Shown: positions 1 through 7,796 of the stretch, piece after piece
Position numbering within the stretch: position 1 is the stretch's first letter
Layout of the letters: each line of letters begins with the position of its first letter
Assembly: GCF_039522365.1 (NCBI RefSeq)
Contig: NZ_BAAADJ010000006.1
Location: forward strand, 1 to 64,000
DNA from: Bacillus carboniphilus
GTDB taxonomy: Bacteria; Bacillota; Bacilli; Bacillales; JC228
DNA length: 64,000 nt
Reading direction: 5' to 3'
Position numbers and translations under genes: made by a program
The notes under the pieces: generated by a model
Databases searched by the model: none
What the model saw: only the letters and a program-made list of their open reading frames with translations
What the model was told of the DNA's origin: nothing

Positions 1-5
1 GCTTG

Positions 6-59
6 GCCCTCAATAAGGAATTGGAACGATAGAGCGTGTTCCAATTCCTTATTGAGGGC
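6..59. repeat. Perfect 22-bp inverted repeat (stem-loop)
   Basis: Bases 6-27 and 38-59 are exact reverse complements (arm begins GCCCTCAATAAGG) around a 10-base loop. No T-run follows on either strand, so a simple intrinsic terminator is not obvious. It could be a protein-binding dyad, a recombination site or the end of an element cut by the window edge. Confidence 0.6.
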
Positions 60-194
60 ATTTATTTTAAAGTTGAGCAATACCCACATATATTTTACTC
101 ATACACGGTTCGAGACTGGTGAAAAAAAAATAGGTCTTTTTTAAACCAAACTCTTACCTATTGGGGGTTAGTTTGTATAAGGTTGTAATCACAT

Positions 195-676
195 TTGAAT
201 TATACTTTCTTAGTGGTCGCTTACGTTGCTAGTTTTATTTGTTCAAGCATTGGAAGTAGACTATCTTCCCTATATAGGATTAGAAATGTTACGGATATTG
301 AACCGATTTTAGTCCAATCTGTTCAGACACTTTTTGATGGGAATAAAGAAACTTATACATTGATTTGTGCCATTATCATCACCTTATCCAGATTGATCAT
401 CTCATTATTGGCCGTTCAAGAGATATTAAGAGAGCTGTCTCTGCGGAACATCTTGGCTTCTTCTTTCCTTCTCATAATCCATTCTATTAAACATCAACAT
501 TTGCGTTTACTTTCTTTTATTTTTTATCATCTTACTTATTTGTGGGTATCATTATTGGAATTACGTGGATCATTATAGGTACGAATGGTAGGGGTCGTTC
601 TGTTCCTATGCGGGGAGGTTTCAGAAAGGGGTCTTATGTGAGAAGACATACTAGAAGACCACGAAGGCGGTTCTAA
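195..676 (+). pseudogene. Remnant of a small membrane protein gene, frameshifted
   Basis: One frame from a TTG at 195 gives a hydrophobic segment (about residues 55-75, rich in I/L). From about 422 a different frame carries better protein-like sequence (EHLGFFFPSHNPFY), stops at 488-490, then continues as a hydrophobic stretch and a basic Gly/Arg-rich tail (RGGFRKGSYVRRH) ending at 676. Together they look like one membrane protein gene broken by at least one frameshift and one stop. No convincing ribosome-binding site is seen. I do not recognise the family. The alternative is two unrelated chance ORFs. Confidence 0.35.
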
Positions 677-923
677 TAAAAAGACGCGTTATTGAATAAA
701 CGCGCCCGATTGTTTACTATCACTTTTTTAATACAAAACCATATGTAAGTCCATAATAACCTCAGCTACCATAAACATGATTGCTATTTAATAACTGTCG
801 TACGACATCGTTCTCTCTACTTACATTATACCACTGATGATAAATTATTTTCAGACTACTCTTTCTAAAATTCCAGCCCTATACTGTTTTATACAAATAT
901 TTAAAAATAAGGGGTGTATCAGT

Positions 924-1340
924 ATGAATGATAAAAAAGATGTCTTAGACAATGGCCCTTTCTTTCACGGTACAAAAGCAGAGCTAAAAATTGGTGATCT
1001 TTTAGAACCGCAACACTTATCAAATTACCAAGACAAAACATCGAACTATATCTATTTCACTGCAACATTAGATGCGGCTAAATGGGGTGCTGAATTAGCC
1101 ACATCTAATGCTAAAGAAAGAATTTACATTGTAGAACCATTAGGTGATTTTGAAAATGATCCGAACTTAACGGACAAAAGATTTCCTGGAAACCCAACAC
1201 GTTCTTATAGGTCGAAATCGCCTTTGAAAATAATAGCTGAACTAGGTTCATGGGAAAGACATTCCGATGAAGAGATCAATCATATGCTTACATCTTTAAA
1301 AAAGTTGCGGGAACAAGGAAAGGCTGTAATTGAGGATTAA
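924..1340 (+). CDS. arr: NAD(+)--rifampin ADP-ribosyltransferase (Arr)
   Basis: The 138-residue product matches the Arr family in length and motifs: an N-terminal FFHGTKAELKIGDLL, the NYIYFTATLDAAKWGAELA core and the PGNPTRSYRSKSPL segment typical of these enzymes. Arr transfers ADP-ribose from NAD to the C23 hydroxyl of rifamycins and inactivates them in the cytoplasm. The start is ATG 924, preceded by AAGGGGTG at suitable spacing; an earlier in-frame start lacks this site. It stands alone, followed by a hairpin at 1363, next to gene debris. It may therefore be a mobile accessory resistance gene, although chromosomal Arr homologues are common in Bacillaceae. The family is clear; activity is inferred. 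Confidence 0.93.
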   Translation: MNDKKDVLDNGPFFHGTKAELKIGDLLEPQHLSNYQDKTSNYIYFTATLDAAKWGAELATSNAKERIYIVEPLGDFENDPNLTDKRFPGNPTRSYRSKSPLKIIAELGSWERHSDEEINHMLTSLKKLREQGKAVIED

Positions 1341-1362
1341 TCTTCAACATCTAATAATGGCG

Positions 1363-1396
1363 AATACAACGGGATTATCTCTCCCGTTGTATTTCT
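1363..1396 (+). terminator. Hairpin after arr
   Basis: AATACAACGGGA (1363-1374) pairs with TCCCGTTGTATT (1382-1393) and is followed by a weak T-rich tail. A near copy of this hairpin and its right flank recurs at about 3691-3758, so it is part of a duplicated segment. Confidence 0.5.
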
Positions 1397-1431
1397 TGTT
1401 TCCAAGTGATTCAGAAGGCTAATTCTTATAT

Positions 1432-1603
1432 CTACAAAATTTGACACTAGATTCATAGCTTCACAGGTCAAATGCCTTTCATTCCAATACTTCCACAATC
1501 CTTAAACAAACGTTTGATTAAAATCTCAGTTGTCGACCCCTGTATAACTATGCCTTCTCCACTTGTTTTCATGTGGGACAACGAACCTGTCCCCCTGTCC
1601 CAC
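1432..1603 (+). repeat. 172-bp direct repeat, copy A
   Basis: This segment (CTACAAAATTTGACACTAG ... CCTGTCCCAC) recurs with about 90% identity at 4092-4263. It begins with the last codons of an XRE-type gene (LQNLTLDS then stop, as in copy B) and ends with the dispersed GGGACA/TGTCCC hairpin. Copy A therefore carries only the tail of the gene whose larger remnant lies before copy B. Confidence 0.75.
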
Positions 1604-1683
1604 TAAAAGACTTGCCCCTTTTGTTGAATATGCATAAACTTCGGGAACAAAGAACAATATATTTGGAAAGAGAGGTGTGTTTT

Positions 1684-2160
1684 ATGATTGAGCGTTTCAT
1701 TATTTGGAGTGGATTCCTCTTCGGTATATTATCCTTTCCTACTTTATTCAAAAAGCCATCATATAAAATATGGTTACCTTTATATTTGATAAACTGCATC
1801 ATTAACTATATATTTAACGCAGTATTAGTAAGAACAAAGAAGTTAAAATATCCAGTCAGAGCCGTACCTAAGATTTTTAAAATAAACTCTACATATGATT
1901 TTTTTGTATGCCCTTTTCTGTCAGTTTGGTATTGTCAATCCATATACAATTCAAAATTACCAGGGATAATTGGGAAGTTATTTCTATTCTCCTTACCACA
2001 GGGTGCTTATGAAGTATTCCTTGAAAAGAAAACTAATTTACTCAAATTTAAAGGGAATTGGAATTGGTATCACTCTGTTTTCCTTGTATTTATCGTAAAA
2101 ATAATATCCATTGGAACATTGAAAATCTTAAAGACGATATTAAAGCCAGTAAAAACGTGA
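1684..2160 (+). CDS. CBO0543-family small membrane protein
   Basis: The 158-residue protein has four or five hydrophobic segments and the pattern typical of the CBO0543 family of Firmicutes membrane proteins: a KYPVRAVPKIFKIN stretch, a central YCQSIYNS segment, and a C-terminal KTNLLKFKGNWNWYH motif. Function is unknown. ATG 1684 follows GAGAGGTG at good spacing; the longer frame begins inside the GGGACA repeat and is unlikely. It sits between repeats in an accessory region with no operon partner and is followed by a hairpin at 2243. Confidence 0.75.
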   Translation: MIERFIIWSGFLFGILSFPTLFKKPSYKIWLPLYLINCIINYIFNAVLVRTKKLKYPVRAVPKIFKINSTYDFFVCPFLSVWYCQSIYNSKLPGIIGKLFLFSLPQGAYEVFLEKKTNLLKFKGNWNWYHSVFLVFIVKIISIGTLKILKTILKPVKT

Positions 2161-2242
2161 AAAAATTAGGATGTTAGCGTTGAATGTTGCTGTTATGAAG
2201 ACCGCAGGGAATGTCCCCGCGGTTGCTTTGTCGAAGCATAAG

Positions 2243-2303
2243 AAATCCCCCTAATAGTTGGTGTTTGGTGGTACCAATATCATACCGTTTAGGGGGATTT
2301 TTC
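2243..2303 (+). terminator. Rho-independent terminator
   Basis: AAATCCCCCTAA (2243-2254) pairs with TTAGGGGGATTT (2289-2300), then TTTCTG. The loop is long (about 34 nt). It would end transcription of the CBO0543 gene and, in reverse, of the 2415-2879 gene. Confidence 0.65.
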
Positions 2304-2414
2304 TGTTATTTATTTCCATTTAAAGTTGTATTTCTGTATTTTATTATTTAAATTAAATGTAATTCCATTATATAGAGACTTTTTCACTGGTCTCGAACCT
2401 TCCCTATGATTCCA

Positions 2415-2879
2415 TCATCGATTATAATACGGAACACACTTTTCTATAAGTAATTGGAATCCGTAAATTATGAAAGAAAAACTGAAATATGTAAAGAAAA
2501 TATGTTTACTTTTAAAATTAACTAACTTATATACCTTTAATTTTTCAAATACATAATTAAGAGGAAATGCAAGAAGCATATTCATTATAAAATTTAATGC
2601 AACATATCGCTTAAATTTTTCAAAGGTTAGATGAAAAATCCACAGTGTTCCAGCAAAGAAGGAACCGAATACATAACATAAATCAGTAAATATTGTTGTT
2701 GTCTTGTTCCCCTTAACAATCCAAAATTTATATGGGATTGATAAAGCACAGACACCTAAACAAAGTAAGGTTGTAAAGATAGTAACAGGTAAATATTTAT
2801 AAAATGATTTTTTAGGTAAAAAAAATAGTGATGCCCCAGATACTAAAACCAATCCTATTCGAATTAATGTAGGAATCAC
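2415..2879 (-). CDS. Small integral membrane protein, CBO0543-like
   Basis: This 154-residue product has about five hydrophobic segments (near residues 5-20, 30-50, 65-85, 93-112 and 132-150) and little soluble sequence. Size and hydrophobic layout resemble the CBO0543-type protein at 1684-2160, and the two genes converge, but sequence resemblance is weak. The start is supported by GAGGAAAGGGGTG upstream of ATG 2879. A short 20-codon frame with a plausible ATG (ending about 2906) lies directly upstream and may be a leader or debris. Function is unknown. Confidence 0.55.
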   Translation of the reverse strand: MIPTLIRIGLVLVSGASLFFLPKKSFYKYLPVTIFTTLLCLGVCALSIPYKFWIVKGNKTTTIFTDLCYVFGSFFAGTLWIFHLTFEKFKRYVALNFIMNMLLAFPLNYVFEKLKVYKLVNFKSKHIFFTYFSFSFIIYGFQLLIEKCVPYYNR

Positions 2880-3361
2880 TTTTACACCCCTTTCCTCAAA
2901 AGTTTAATTTTTATTTGCATTTTCTTCATAATTTGGAACTTGTGGTGGTTGCTCCATCTCTCCCATTATCAATCATAATTTCGGCTCTCCTTCTTCATCA
3001 TCATAAGTACCAATTTCCCCAAGGAATCTTTCGTATTAAAATCATGCCTCATACTAACAGACATGGCTATACCGTATTTTCCTATTCCAATTTGAAAGCA
3101 TTAAACAATAAGAAACATCATTAATTTGTTTGAAAATGGAGATTCATTGGAAGGGAAAACGGTTGCGTCCGCAGTCTTAGAAGCTGGCGAATCACTTTCT
3201 TGAAGAAGTGAGCTAAAAAGCTTCATAAAGATCGCACCCAATGAAATTTATTGTTATCCTTGATATTTTTTACAAATAGTGAATCTTTATGTAAGTTTTA
3301 ACTTTTTTTATTGGGGTGCTTTACTCAATAAAAAAGTCCATTTCTCACAATGGAAAATCGT

Positions 3362-3535
3362 TTATTCAAAACGGCCTGTTTCGGTTATTTTTTCAAAAGA
3401 AACCTTTGCGTTTGAGACTTCTTGCTGATACCTTTCAAATTGTTTCAAGCGAGCTACTTCCACTCTTTTCCGAATCTCTCTTGATGATTCTTCCACTTTT
3501 GTGGGTTGATTCACATTTACAGTCTGGAAGACCGC
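3362..3535 (-). pseudogene. Fragment of a YifB/Mg-chelatase-like ATPase gene (C-terminal region)
   Basis: Read on the minus strand, this stretch gives about 57 codons without a start (VNQPTKVEESSREIRKRV, then EVARLKQFERYQ and QEVSNAKVSF) ending in TAA at 3362. The pattern matches the region after the AAA core of YifB/ComM proteins. It is not a copy of the intact yifB at 7797-9344, which reads differently here. The upstream end is cut by a GC-rich repeat (GACCGCAGGGA...) also found near 2200, so this looks like the remnant of a lost paralogue. Confidence 0.5.
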
Positions 3536-3875
3536 AGGGACTTTCCTCGTGGTTGCCCCCGTGGTTGCCCGCGTACATTATCACACGAAAAGGTGCCTGA
3601 CCCCCAGTGCATATTACTGTTCGACAAATTCCGAGGCGTCACTGTGACCATACCTTCTGAAATGTTATTTATTACAACTATAATTAGGCGAATACAACGG
3701 AAGTATCTCTCCCGTTGTATTTCTTTGTTTCTAAGTCATTCCGAAAGCTAATTCCTACTCTCTTCTGGACAAGAAACCTGTACCCCCTGTCCCAAGGAAG
3801 CTGACAGCTTGTGTACTCTTGTATTCTCCACACAGATAATGGTAGAAAAGAGGGTGAAACCGATTGGAAGTTAAG

Positions 3876-4118
3876 CTGTATATAGCGAAAGTTATAGGGA
3901 GACGTTTAAGGTCCAGGAGAATAGAGCTGGATTTAACTTTAGTAGAAGTCGCCAGATTAACAAATAAGAGTGACAGGTATATTGGCCAGGTTTAACGCGG
4001 TGAAAGATTAGCAAGCATTGAGATCCTATACGTCATAACTCGAACCTTACAGATTCCTATGAGTGATCTATTTGAGAGATTGGAAGAGGAACTACAAAAT
4101 TTGACACTAGATTCGTAG
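3876..4118 (+). pseudogene. XRE-family regulator remnant, frameshifted
   Basis: The first frame reads IGRRLRSRRIELDLTLVEVA then RLTNKSDRYIGQV and stops. One base on, a second frame continues RGERLASIEILYVITRTLQ then IPMSDLFERLEEELQNL and stops at 4116-4118. Joined, these give a classic SinR/XRE helix-turn-helix domain (about 75 residues), so a single frameshift near 3990 has inactivated it. The 3' end lies in the 172-bp direct repeat. An intact XRE gene follows at 4392. Confidence 0.7.
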
Positions 4119-4263
4119 CTTCCCAGGACAAATGCCTTACATTTCAATATTTCCACAGTCCTTAAACAAACGTTTGATTAAAAACTCAGATGTCGACCCC
4201 TGTAAAACTATGTCTTCTCCACCTATTTTCATGTGGGACACGAAACCTGTCCCCCTGTCCCAC
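4092..4263 (+). repeat. 172-bp direct repeat, copy B
   Basis: Second copy of the 1432-1603 segment, same length, about 90% identical. It carries the last codons of the XRE pseudogene and ends in the GGGACA/TGTCCC hairpin. Confidence 0.75.
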
Positions 4264-4391
4264 CCCAAGCCCCTCTGCCCCGAAAATTTTTTCTGCAAAA
4301 TTACCATATATACCCAAAACATGGTTCATAGACTGTGTAGCTTTCTCCAATAACCCCTTTTAATAATTGTAAAAAGGGGTTATACCATATC

Positions 4392-4655
4392 TTGGATAAT
4401 GAAAAGCTTCTGAGTCAATCGATTGGAAAGAATGTTCGCGCGCTTCGATACAAGCTGGATAAGACGATTGAGGAACTGGCTTGGGATTCGAAGTTGGATG
4501 CTACGTTTGTTGGCGAGATTGAGAGAGGGAAAGTGAGTCCCTCTACCTACACCGTCTTTAAGCTTGCCGTTGGATTAGAGTTAGACAATCCTCTTATTCT
4601 CCTGATGGAAGGAAGAGATGAAGTCTATCCACTTATGAAAAAGGAAGAAGAGTGA
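4392..4655 (+). CDS. XRE-family helix-turn-helix regulator
   Basis: The 87-residue protein has a Cro/C1-type helix-turn-helix in residues 8-65: IGKNVRALRYKLDKTIEELA, then a turn, then FVGEIERGKVSPSTYTVFKL. The C-terminus is short and acidic. It probably binds DNA as a dimer and controls nearby genes; the target is not evident. The start is TTG 4392 behind AAAGGGG; no ATG is available in frame. It lies just before the ComK-like gene on the same strand, about 130 bases away, and just after a dead relative. Confidence 0.75.
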   Translation: MDNEKLLSQSIGKNVRALRYKLDKTIEELAWDSKLDATFVGEIERGKVSPSTYTVFKLAVGLELDNPLILLMEGRDEVYPLMKKEEE

Positions 4656-4782
4656 TCCCCACTCTTCTGATTGCTCCTCCCTCTGCACAACCCTTTCTAT
4701 GATTCTCACAATGACAACTTCCAAAACCAAAACAAATTGATGCCCTATCCCCTACCACTACATGCACAAGGAGTGTATCTAT

Positions 4783-5262
4783 GTGAAAAAAATCCTTCAA
4801 GACTACACGATTACCCCCAACACGATGATTTTGATTCCCGCTCGACATTTGGATTACAGAACGATGGTGATTGAAACGGGTGCCGTCCACTATGTGAATC
4901 TGTCTCCACTAGACCTTATTAAAACAGCCTGTCTACAAGGGATGTCCACCTATGACGGGAGGCGTAATGCCATCATGTACCTGACCGGCTTCAAACGAAA
5001 AGTCCCAATTCCGATCATTCCCGCTTTAAAAATCTTTGCATTCCCCACTCTCTCACCGGAACAGTTTGACTGCACTTGGATCTTCCCTCATCACATCCAA
5101 TCCATTCAACCGACCAAACAGAACCAATCCAACATCACTTTCCAAAATGGACAAGAGCTTACATTGAATGAATCTTCTTTTGTGCTGGAAAAGCAGGTGC
5201 AGAGAACAGCGTATTGTGTTTTGCAGTTTTTGAATCAGGTCGAGAAAATAGAGTATGTTTGA
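4783..5262 (+). CDS. ComK-family transcription factor
   Basis: The protein matches ComK, the master regulator of competence in Bacillus. Shared features include VHYVNLSPLDLIKTAC near the N-terminus, YDGRRNAIMYLTGFKRKVPI, FAFPTLSPEQFDCTWI and a C-terminal LEKQVQRTAY segment. ComK binds AT-boxes as a tetramer and switches on DNA-uptake genes. Start is GTG 4783, because AAGGAG lies 10 bases upstream; an earlier ATG would place the site inside the gene. At 159 residues it is about 30 shorter than B. subtilis ComK (192), missing the far C-terminus. Whether it is a functional master regulator or a divergent paralogue (ComK2 type) cannot be told. Confidence 0.85.
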   Translation: MKKILQDYTITPNTMILIPARHLDYRTMVIETGAVHYVNLSPLDLIKTACLQGMSTYDGRRNAIMYLTGFKRKVPIPIIPALKIFAFPTLSPEQFDCTWIFPHHIQSIQPTKQNQSNITFQNGQELTLNESSFVLEKQVQRTAYCVLQFLNQVEKIEYV

Positions 5263-5364
5263 TAGTTCTACACTCTCACTAGTTCCTCAATTTTCAAGCT
5301 CCAGACTTCTCAGTTCAATCACAACCAATCCATCTACTTTAAAAAATCATTCGAGGTGTTCCAT

Positions 5365-6282
5365 ATGAATAATCTACTAATCAACGAAAGTCCTATTCTC
5401 GTTCTCCCTTCCCTGGCTTCAAAGGTCGGACTGAACGAAGCCATTGTCTTGCAGCAAATTCATTACTGGCTACAAAAAAGTACACATGAGTACGAAGGGA
5501 AACCATGGGTCTATAACACTTACGACGCTTGGACTGAGAATTTCCCATTCTGGTCTCGATCTACGGTTGTACGTATTATTAAAAAGTTAGAAAAGCTGGG
5601 GCTCTTGATTAGCCGAAACTTTAATCAGAGATCGGCAGACAACACAAAATGGTATACGATCAACTTTGAGCTGTTAGAGCTTGAGGAAGAAGAAACAGAA
5701 ATGTCATCCCCCATTCCCCCTACTCAACATGAGCAGACACCTACCCAAAATGACCACCCCACCTACTCAATTCGACTAGACGATGTACCCAAAATGAGCA
5801 AACCATTACCAGAGAGTACTTCAGAGATTACTTTAAAAATAAAAAAAGAAGATGATGATGAATCCGCGCAAACCCCGTTTCAATTCTTTGAGCAAAACGG
5901 AATTGGGACGCTCGGTGGATACATGGTGGAAAAAATCCAAGCTTGGTGTCTGGACTTATCGGACGAGCTAGTGTTAGAGGCTATGAAGATTGCTGCAGAA
6001 TATGGGGCTAAGAGTTGGCGATATGTAGAGGCCATCTTGGTGAATTGGGTGGATAAAGGGATCTCGACTGTTGATGAGGCGAAGGCTTTGCAGCTAAAGT
6101 TTAAGGAAAAGATAAGGTCACGGCGGAATGGCGTGACTCGGAAACGGGAGCCGATTCCTGAGTGGTTTGTGGAGGAGAAAAAGAGGCGGCAGGAGAGTTA
6201 TGGCAAGGTTGTGGAAGAAGATTTTGATTTTGAGAGGGAACGGAGGTTGTTGGAGATTGAGCTTGGGAGGAATATGGAGTGA
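5365..6282 (+). CDS. DnaD-domain replication-type protein
   Basis: The 305-residue protein has a winged-helix N-terminal half (residues 1-95; LPSLASKVGLNEAIVLQQIH, SRSTVVRIIKKLEKLGLL), an acidic Pro/Thr-rich linker (about 110-165), and a C-terminal DnaD/DnaB_2 domain (about 170-235; FEQNGIGTLGGYMVEKIQAW, WRYVEAILVNWVDKGIST). Such proteins load helicase in Gram-positive phages, plasmids and integrative elements, or act as chromosomal accessory factors. ATG 5365 follows CGAGGTG; the slightly longer frame has no such site. Neighbours are regulatory and toxin-antitoxin genes, suggesting a phage or element remnant. Confidence 0.8.
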   Translation: MNNLLINESPILVLPSLASKVGLNEAIVLQQIHYWLQKSTHEYEGKPWVYNTYDAWTENFPFWSRSTVVRIIKKLEKLGLLISRNFNQRSADNTKWYTINFELLELEEEETEMSSPIPPTQHEQTPTQNDHPTYSIRLDDVPKMSKPLPESTSEITLKIKKEDDDESAQTPFQFFEQNGIGTLGGYMVEKIQAWCLDLSDELVLEAMKIAAEYGAKSWRYVEAILVNWVDKGISTVDEAKALQLKFKEKIRSRRNGVTRKREPIPEWFVEEKKRRQESYGKVVEEDFDFERERRLLEIELGRNME

Positions 6283-6409
6283 ATGACAGCTTTAGCCTTT
6301 TTTCGTTTTATGTAAATATTGGGGGAACGGGAAAACCGTCACTATTTTTCAGAAGAAGAGCCTTCCACGTGCTTTTATTTAGAAAATTTTCCCTTTTTCA
6401 CGCAAATAG

Positions 6410-6438
6410 TTTACAATGTATTTATTAAGGTATATACA
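6410..6438 (+). promoter_or_regulatory. Likely sigma-A promoter of brnTA
   Basis: TTTACA at 6410-6415 and TATACA at 6433-6438 with a 17-bp spacer, 15-20 bp before the ribosome-binding site of brnT. The overlapping dyad GTATATACATATAC is a candidate operator for autoregulation by BrnA; this is inference. Confidence 0.5.
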
Positions 6439-6459
6439 TATACTAAGGAGGAGCAAAGG

Positions 6460-6723
6460 TTGGCATTTGATTGGGATTACAATAATGAAAAAAAGGTGAG
6501 AGCACATGGTATAGAACCAGAAGAAGTTGAACAATCATTTTATGATCCTGACAGGATTCGTTTGGATGCCCACTCAGCAAGAAATAAATTAGTTGGAATG
6601 ACCGAAGATGGTCGCATACTAACTATTATCTATGAAAAAAGAATTAAATTGATTCGAGTTGTTACAGGGTGGGACTCTGCTGAATGGGAAAGAAAATCTT
6701 ATTACAAAAGAAGGAGGAAATAA
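6460..6723 (+). CDS. brnT: BrnT-family toxin (type II toxin-antitoxin)
   Basis: The 87-residue product has the BrnT signature: FDWDYNNEKKVRAHGI at the N-terminus, then EEVEQSFYDPDR, and a C-terminal EKRIKLIRVVTGWDSAEWER. BrnT is a small RNase with a RelE-like fold that blocks growth by cleaving RNA and is held inactive by BrnA. The start is TTG 6460, placed by AAGGAGGAG just upstream; the long N-terminal extension of the open frame has no site. It is followed after one base by the antitoxin, the usual brnT-brnA order. Confidence 0.87.
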   Translation: MAFDWDYNNEKKVRAHGIEPEEVEQSFYDPDRIRLDAHSARNKLVGMTEDGRILTIIYEKRIKLIRVVTGWDSAEWERKSYYKRRRK

Positions 6724-6724
6724 T

Positions 6725-7069
6725 ATGGGCTTAAATGCATTTGAAGAAGAAAGAGATGAATTGGGTAGAGTTATCATTGATGACCCAAATCTAATCCCAA
6801 AACACATGACAGAAGAAGAAGAACATCAATTTTGGGAAAACCACGCAATGAGTGAACGTTTATTAGAAGATAGTATAATTGAAGATGATGATGATTTACC
6901 ACCACCAAGAAGAACATCCACACAACCAATTAGTTTGAGAATTGAAAGTGATTTACTTGTCCGTTTGCAACATTTAGCCGAACTTAAGAACATTCCTTAT
7001 CAAACTCTTTTAAAGCAATTTGTAACAGAACGAGTCTATGAAGAAGAAAAACGAGAAAAGGTTTTTTAA
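6725..7069 (+). CDS. brnA: BrnA-family antitoxin
   Basis: 114 residues. An acidic N-terminal part (about 1-70) is followed by a ribbon-helix-helix DNA-binding domain (PISLRIESDLLVRLQHLAEL, then IPYQTLLKQFVTERVYEEE). This matches BrnA, which caps BrnT and represses the operon. ATG 6725 lies one base after the brnT stop and behind AAGAAGGAGG. The N-terminal arm is longer than in the shortest BrnA proteins and probably wraps the toxin. A terminator follows at 7071. Confidence 0.85.
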   Translation: MGLNAFEEERDELGRVIIDDPNLIPKHMTEEEEHQFWENHAMSERLLEDSIIEDDDDLPPPRRTSTQPISLRIESDLLVRLQHLAELKNIPYQTLLKQFVTERVYEEEKREKVF

Positions 7070-7406
7070 TAAAAGCGGAGGCTCCCGCTTTTTTTATTGT
7101 GCCACTATACGAAGGCAAACATCGTGACGGTTCGACCGTTTGCTTATGCCTATTCAGCATTACATGTCTGCTCTTCCCATAAGTAATTCTTCTTAGACCT
7201 TTGAAGGTACCATCTTCTATTGGTTTACCCATAAAAGGGTTATTAGAAAGGTAACTTTCAATGTAATCGATGATTTCATCTTCTTTGGAATACCACCATT
7301 GTAAGGTTTCTTCGCCTTGTTCGGAGAAGAATTGTTGAAAATAATCTAAGCATAGACTGAATTCTTCTGTAAAAAGAACTGTATATTTCTTATTTTCTTT
7401 TTTCAT
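6984..7406 (-). CDS. RelE/ParE-like toxin with abnormal C-terminus
   Basis: Residues 1-85 (YTVLFTEEFSLCLDYFQQ, WYSKEDEIIDYIESYL, NPFMGKPIEDGTFKGLRRI, then YGKSRHVML) look like a RelE/ParE plasmid-stabilisation toxin that interferes with translation or gyrase. After that, where the final beta strands should be, the sequence becomes unlike the family and runs through the brnA terminator into brnA on the other strand. A frameshift near 7130 is the likely cause, so the gene is probably broken. It overlaps the preceding antitoxin-like ORF by 17 bases, as in toxin-antitoxin operons. Confidence 0.55.
   Translation of the reverse strand: MKKENKKYTVLFTEEFSLCLDYFQQFFSEQGEETLQWWYSKEDEIIDYIESYLSNNPFMGKPIEDGTFKGLRRITYGKSRHVMLNRHKQTVEPSRCLPSYSGTIKKAGASAFIKKPFLVFLLHRLVLLQIALKEFDKECS
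7071..7096 (+). terminator. Terminator after brnA (possibly bidirectional)
   Basis: AAAAGCGG/CCGCTTTT stem with a six-base loop and seven Ts. The opposite strand could also stop the converging toxin transcript. Confidence 0.7.
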
Positions 7407-7629
7407 TACGCTTAGCTTTCAATTCACTACCGGTGTACCGTTTTATACCCGGGTTATCTAAATACCTGGACAATGATTCTTTTAACTCAGGATACTCTTC
7501 AATTTCTCTAGATAAATTTTCAGGTGTTGGATTCTCTTGATCGCTTGATTCATTATTTTCAACTTCAATTGAAATTAACTTACCATCTACAACAAAAACT
7601 CCAGATTCTTTTCCATTCAGCGCATTCAT
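7390..7629 (-). CDS. Putative antitoxin partner of the RelE-like toxin
   Basis: A 79-residue acidic protein (DGKLISIEVENNESSDQ, EEYPELKESLSRYL) with a basic tail (LKAKRNEKRK), overlapping the toxin start. ATG 7629 lacks a good ribosome-binding site. A better site (GAGGTGATGG) precedes a TTG 36 bases upstream that reads MNKIPSK before a stop. A one-base deletion would join it to ELMNALNGKESG, so the N-terminus may be frameshifted. The assignment as antitoxin rests on position and size, not on a recognised domain. Confidence 0.45.
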   Translation of the reverse strand: MNALNGKESGVFVVDGKLISIEVENNESSDQENPTPENLSREIEEYPELKESLSRYLDNPGIKRYTGSELKAKRNEKRK

Positions 7630-7796
7630 TAGTTCTTGCTTGGTATTTTATTCAATTTACCATCACCTCTTCATCATTATATCAAACTCGGATAGTTTTG
7701 ATCCCTTGATTCACTAGTTGATTCACTAGTGCTACAAAAAGCACTATCACCTAGTATTTTCATATTAGGTAAAGAGTACTTATTTGGGTACCTATA

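Noticed and set aside
60-140. Possible tRNA end at GGTTCGAGACTGGTG near 107
   Set aside because: The T-arm-like word has no matching acceptor or anticodon arm upstream, and a similar word at 2385 is also isolated.
2915-3124. 69-codon plus-strand frame
   Set aside because: No ribosome-binding site and no domain pattern; the minus strand here shows only short broken frames, so I regard 2880-3360 as debris without a supported gene.
4633-4890. 85-codon minus-strand frame (and 4671-4874 plus) near the ComK start
   Set aside because: Shadow frames; the ComK reading frame has a good site and family motifs.
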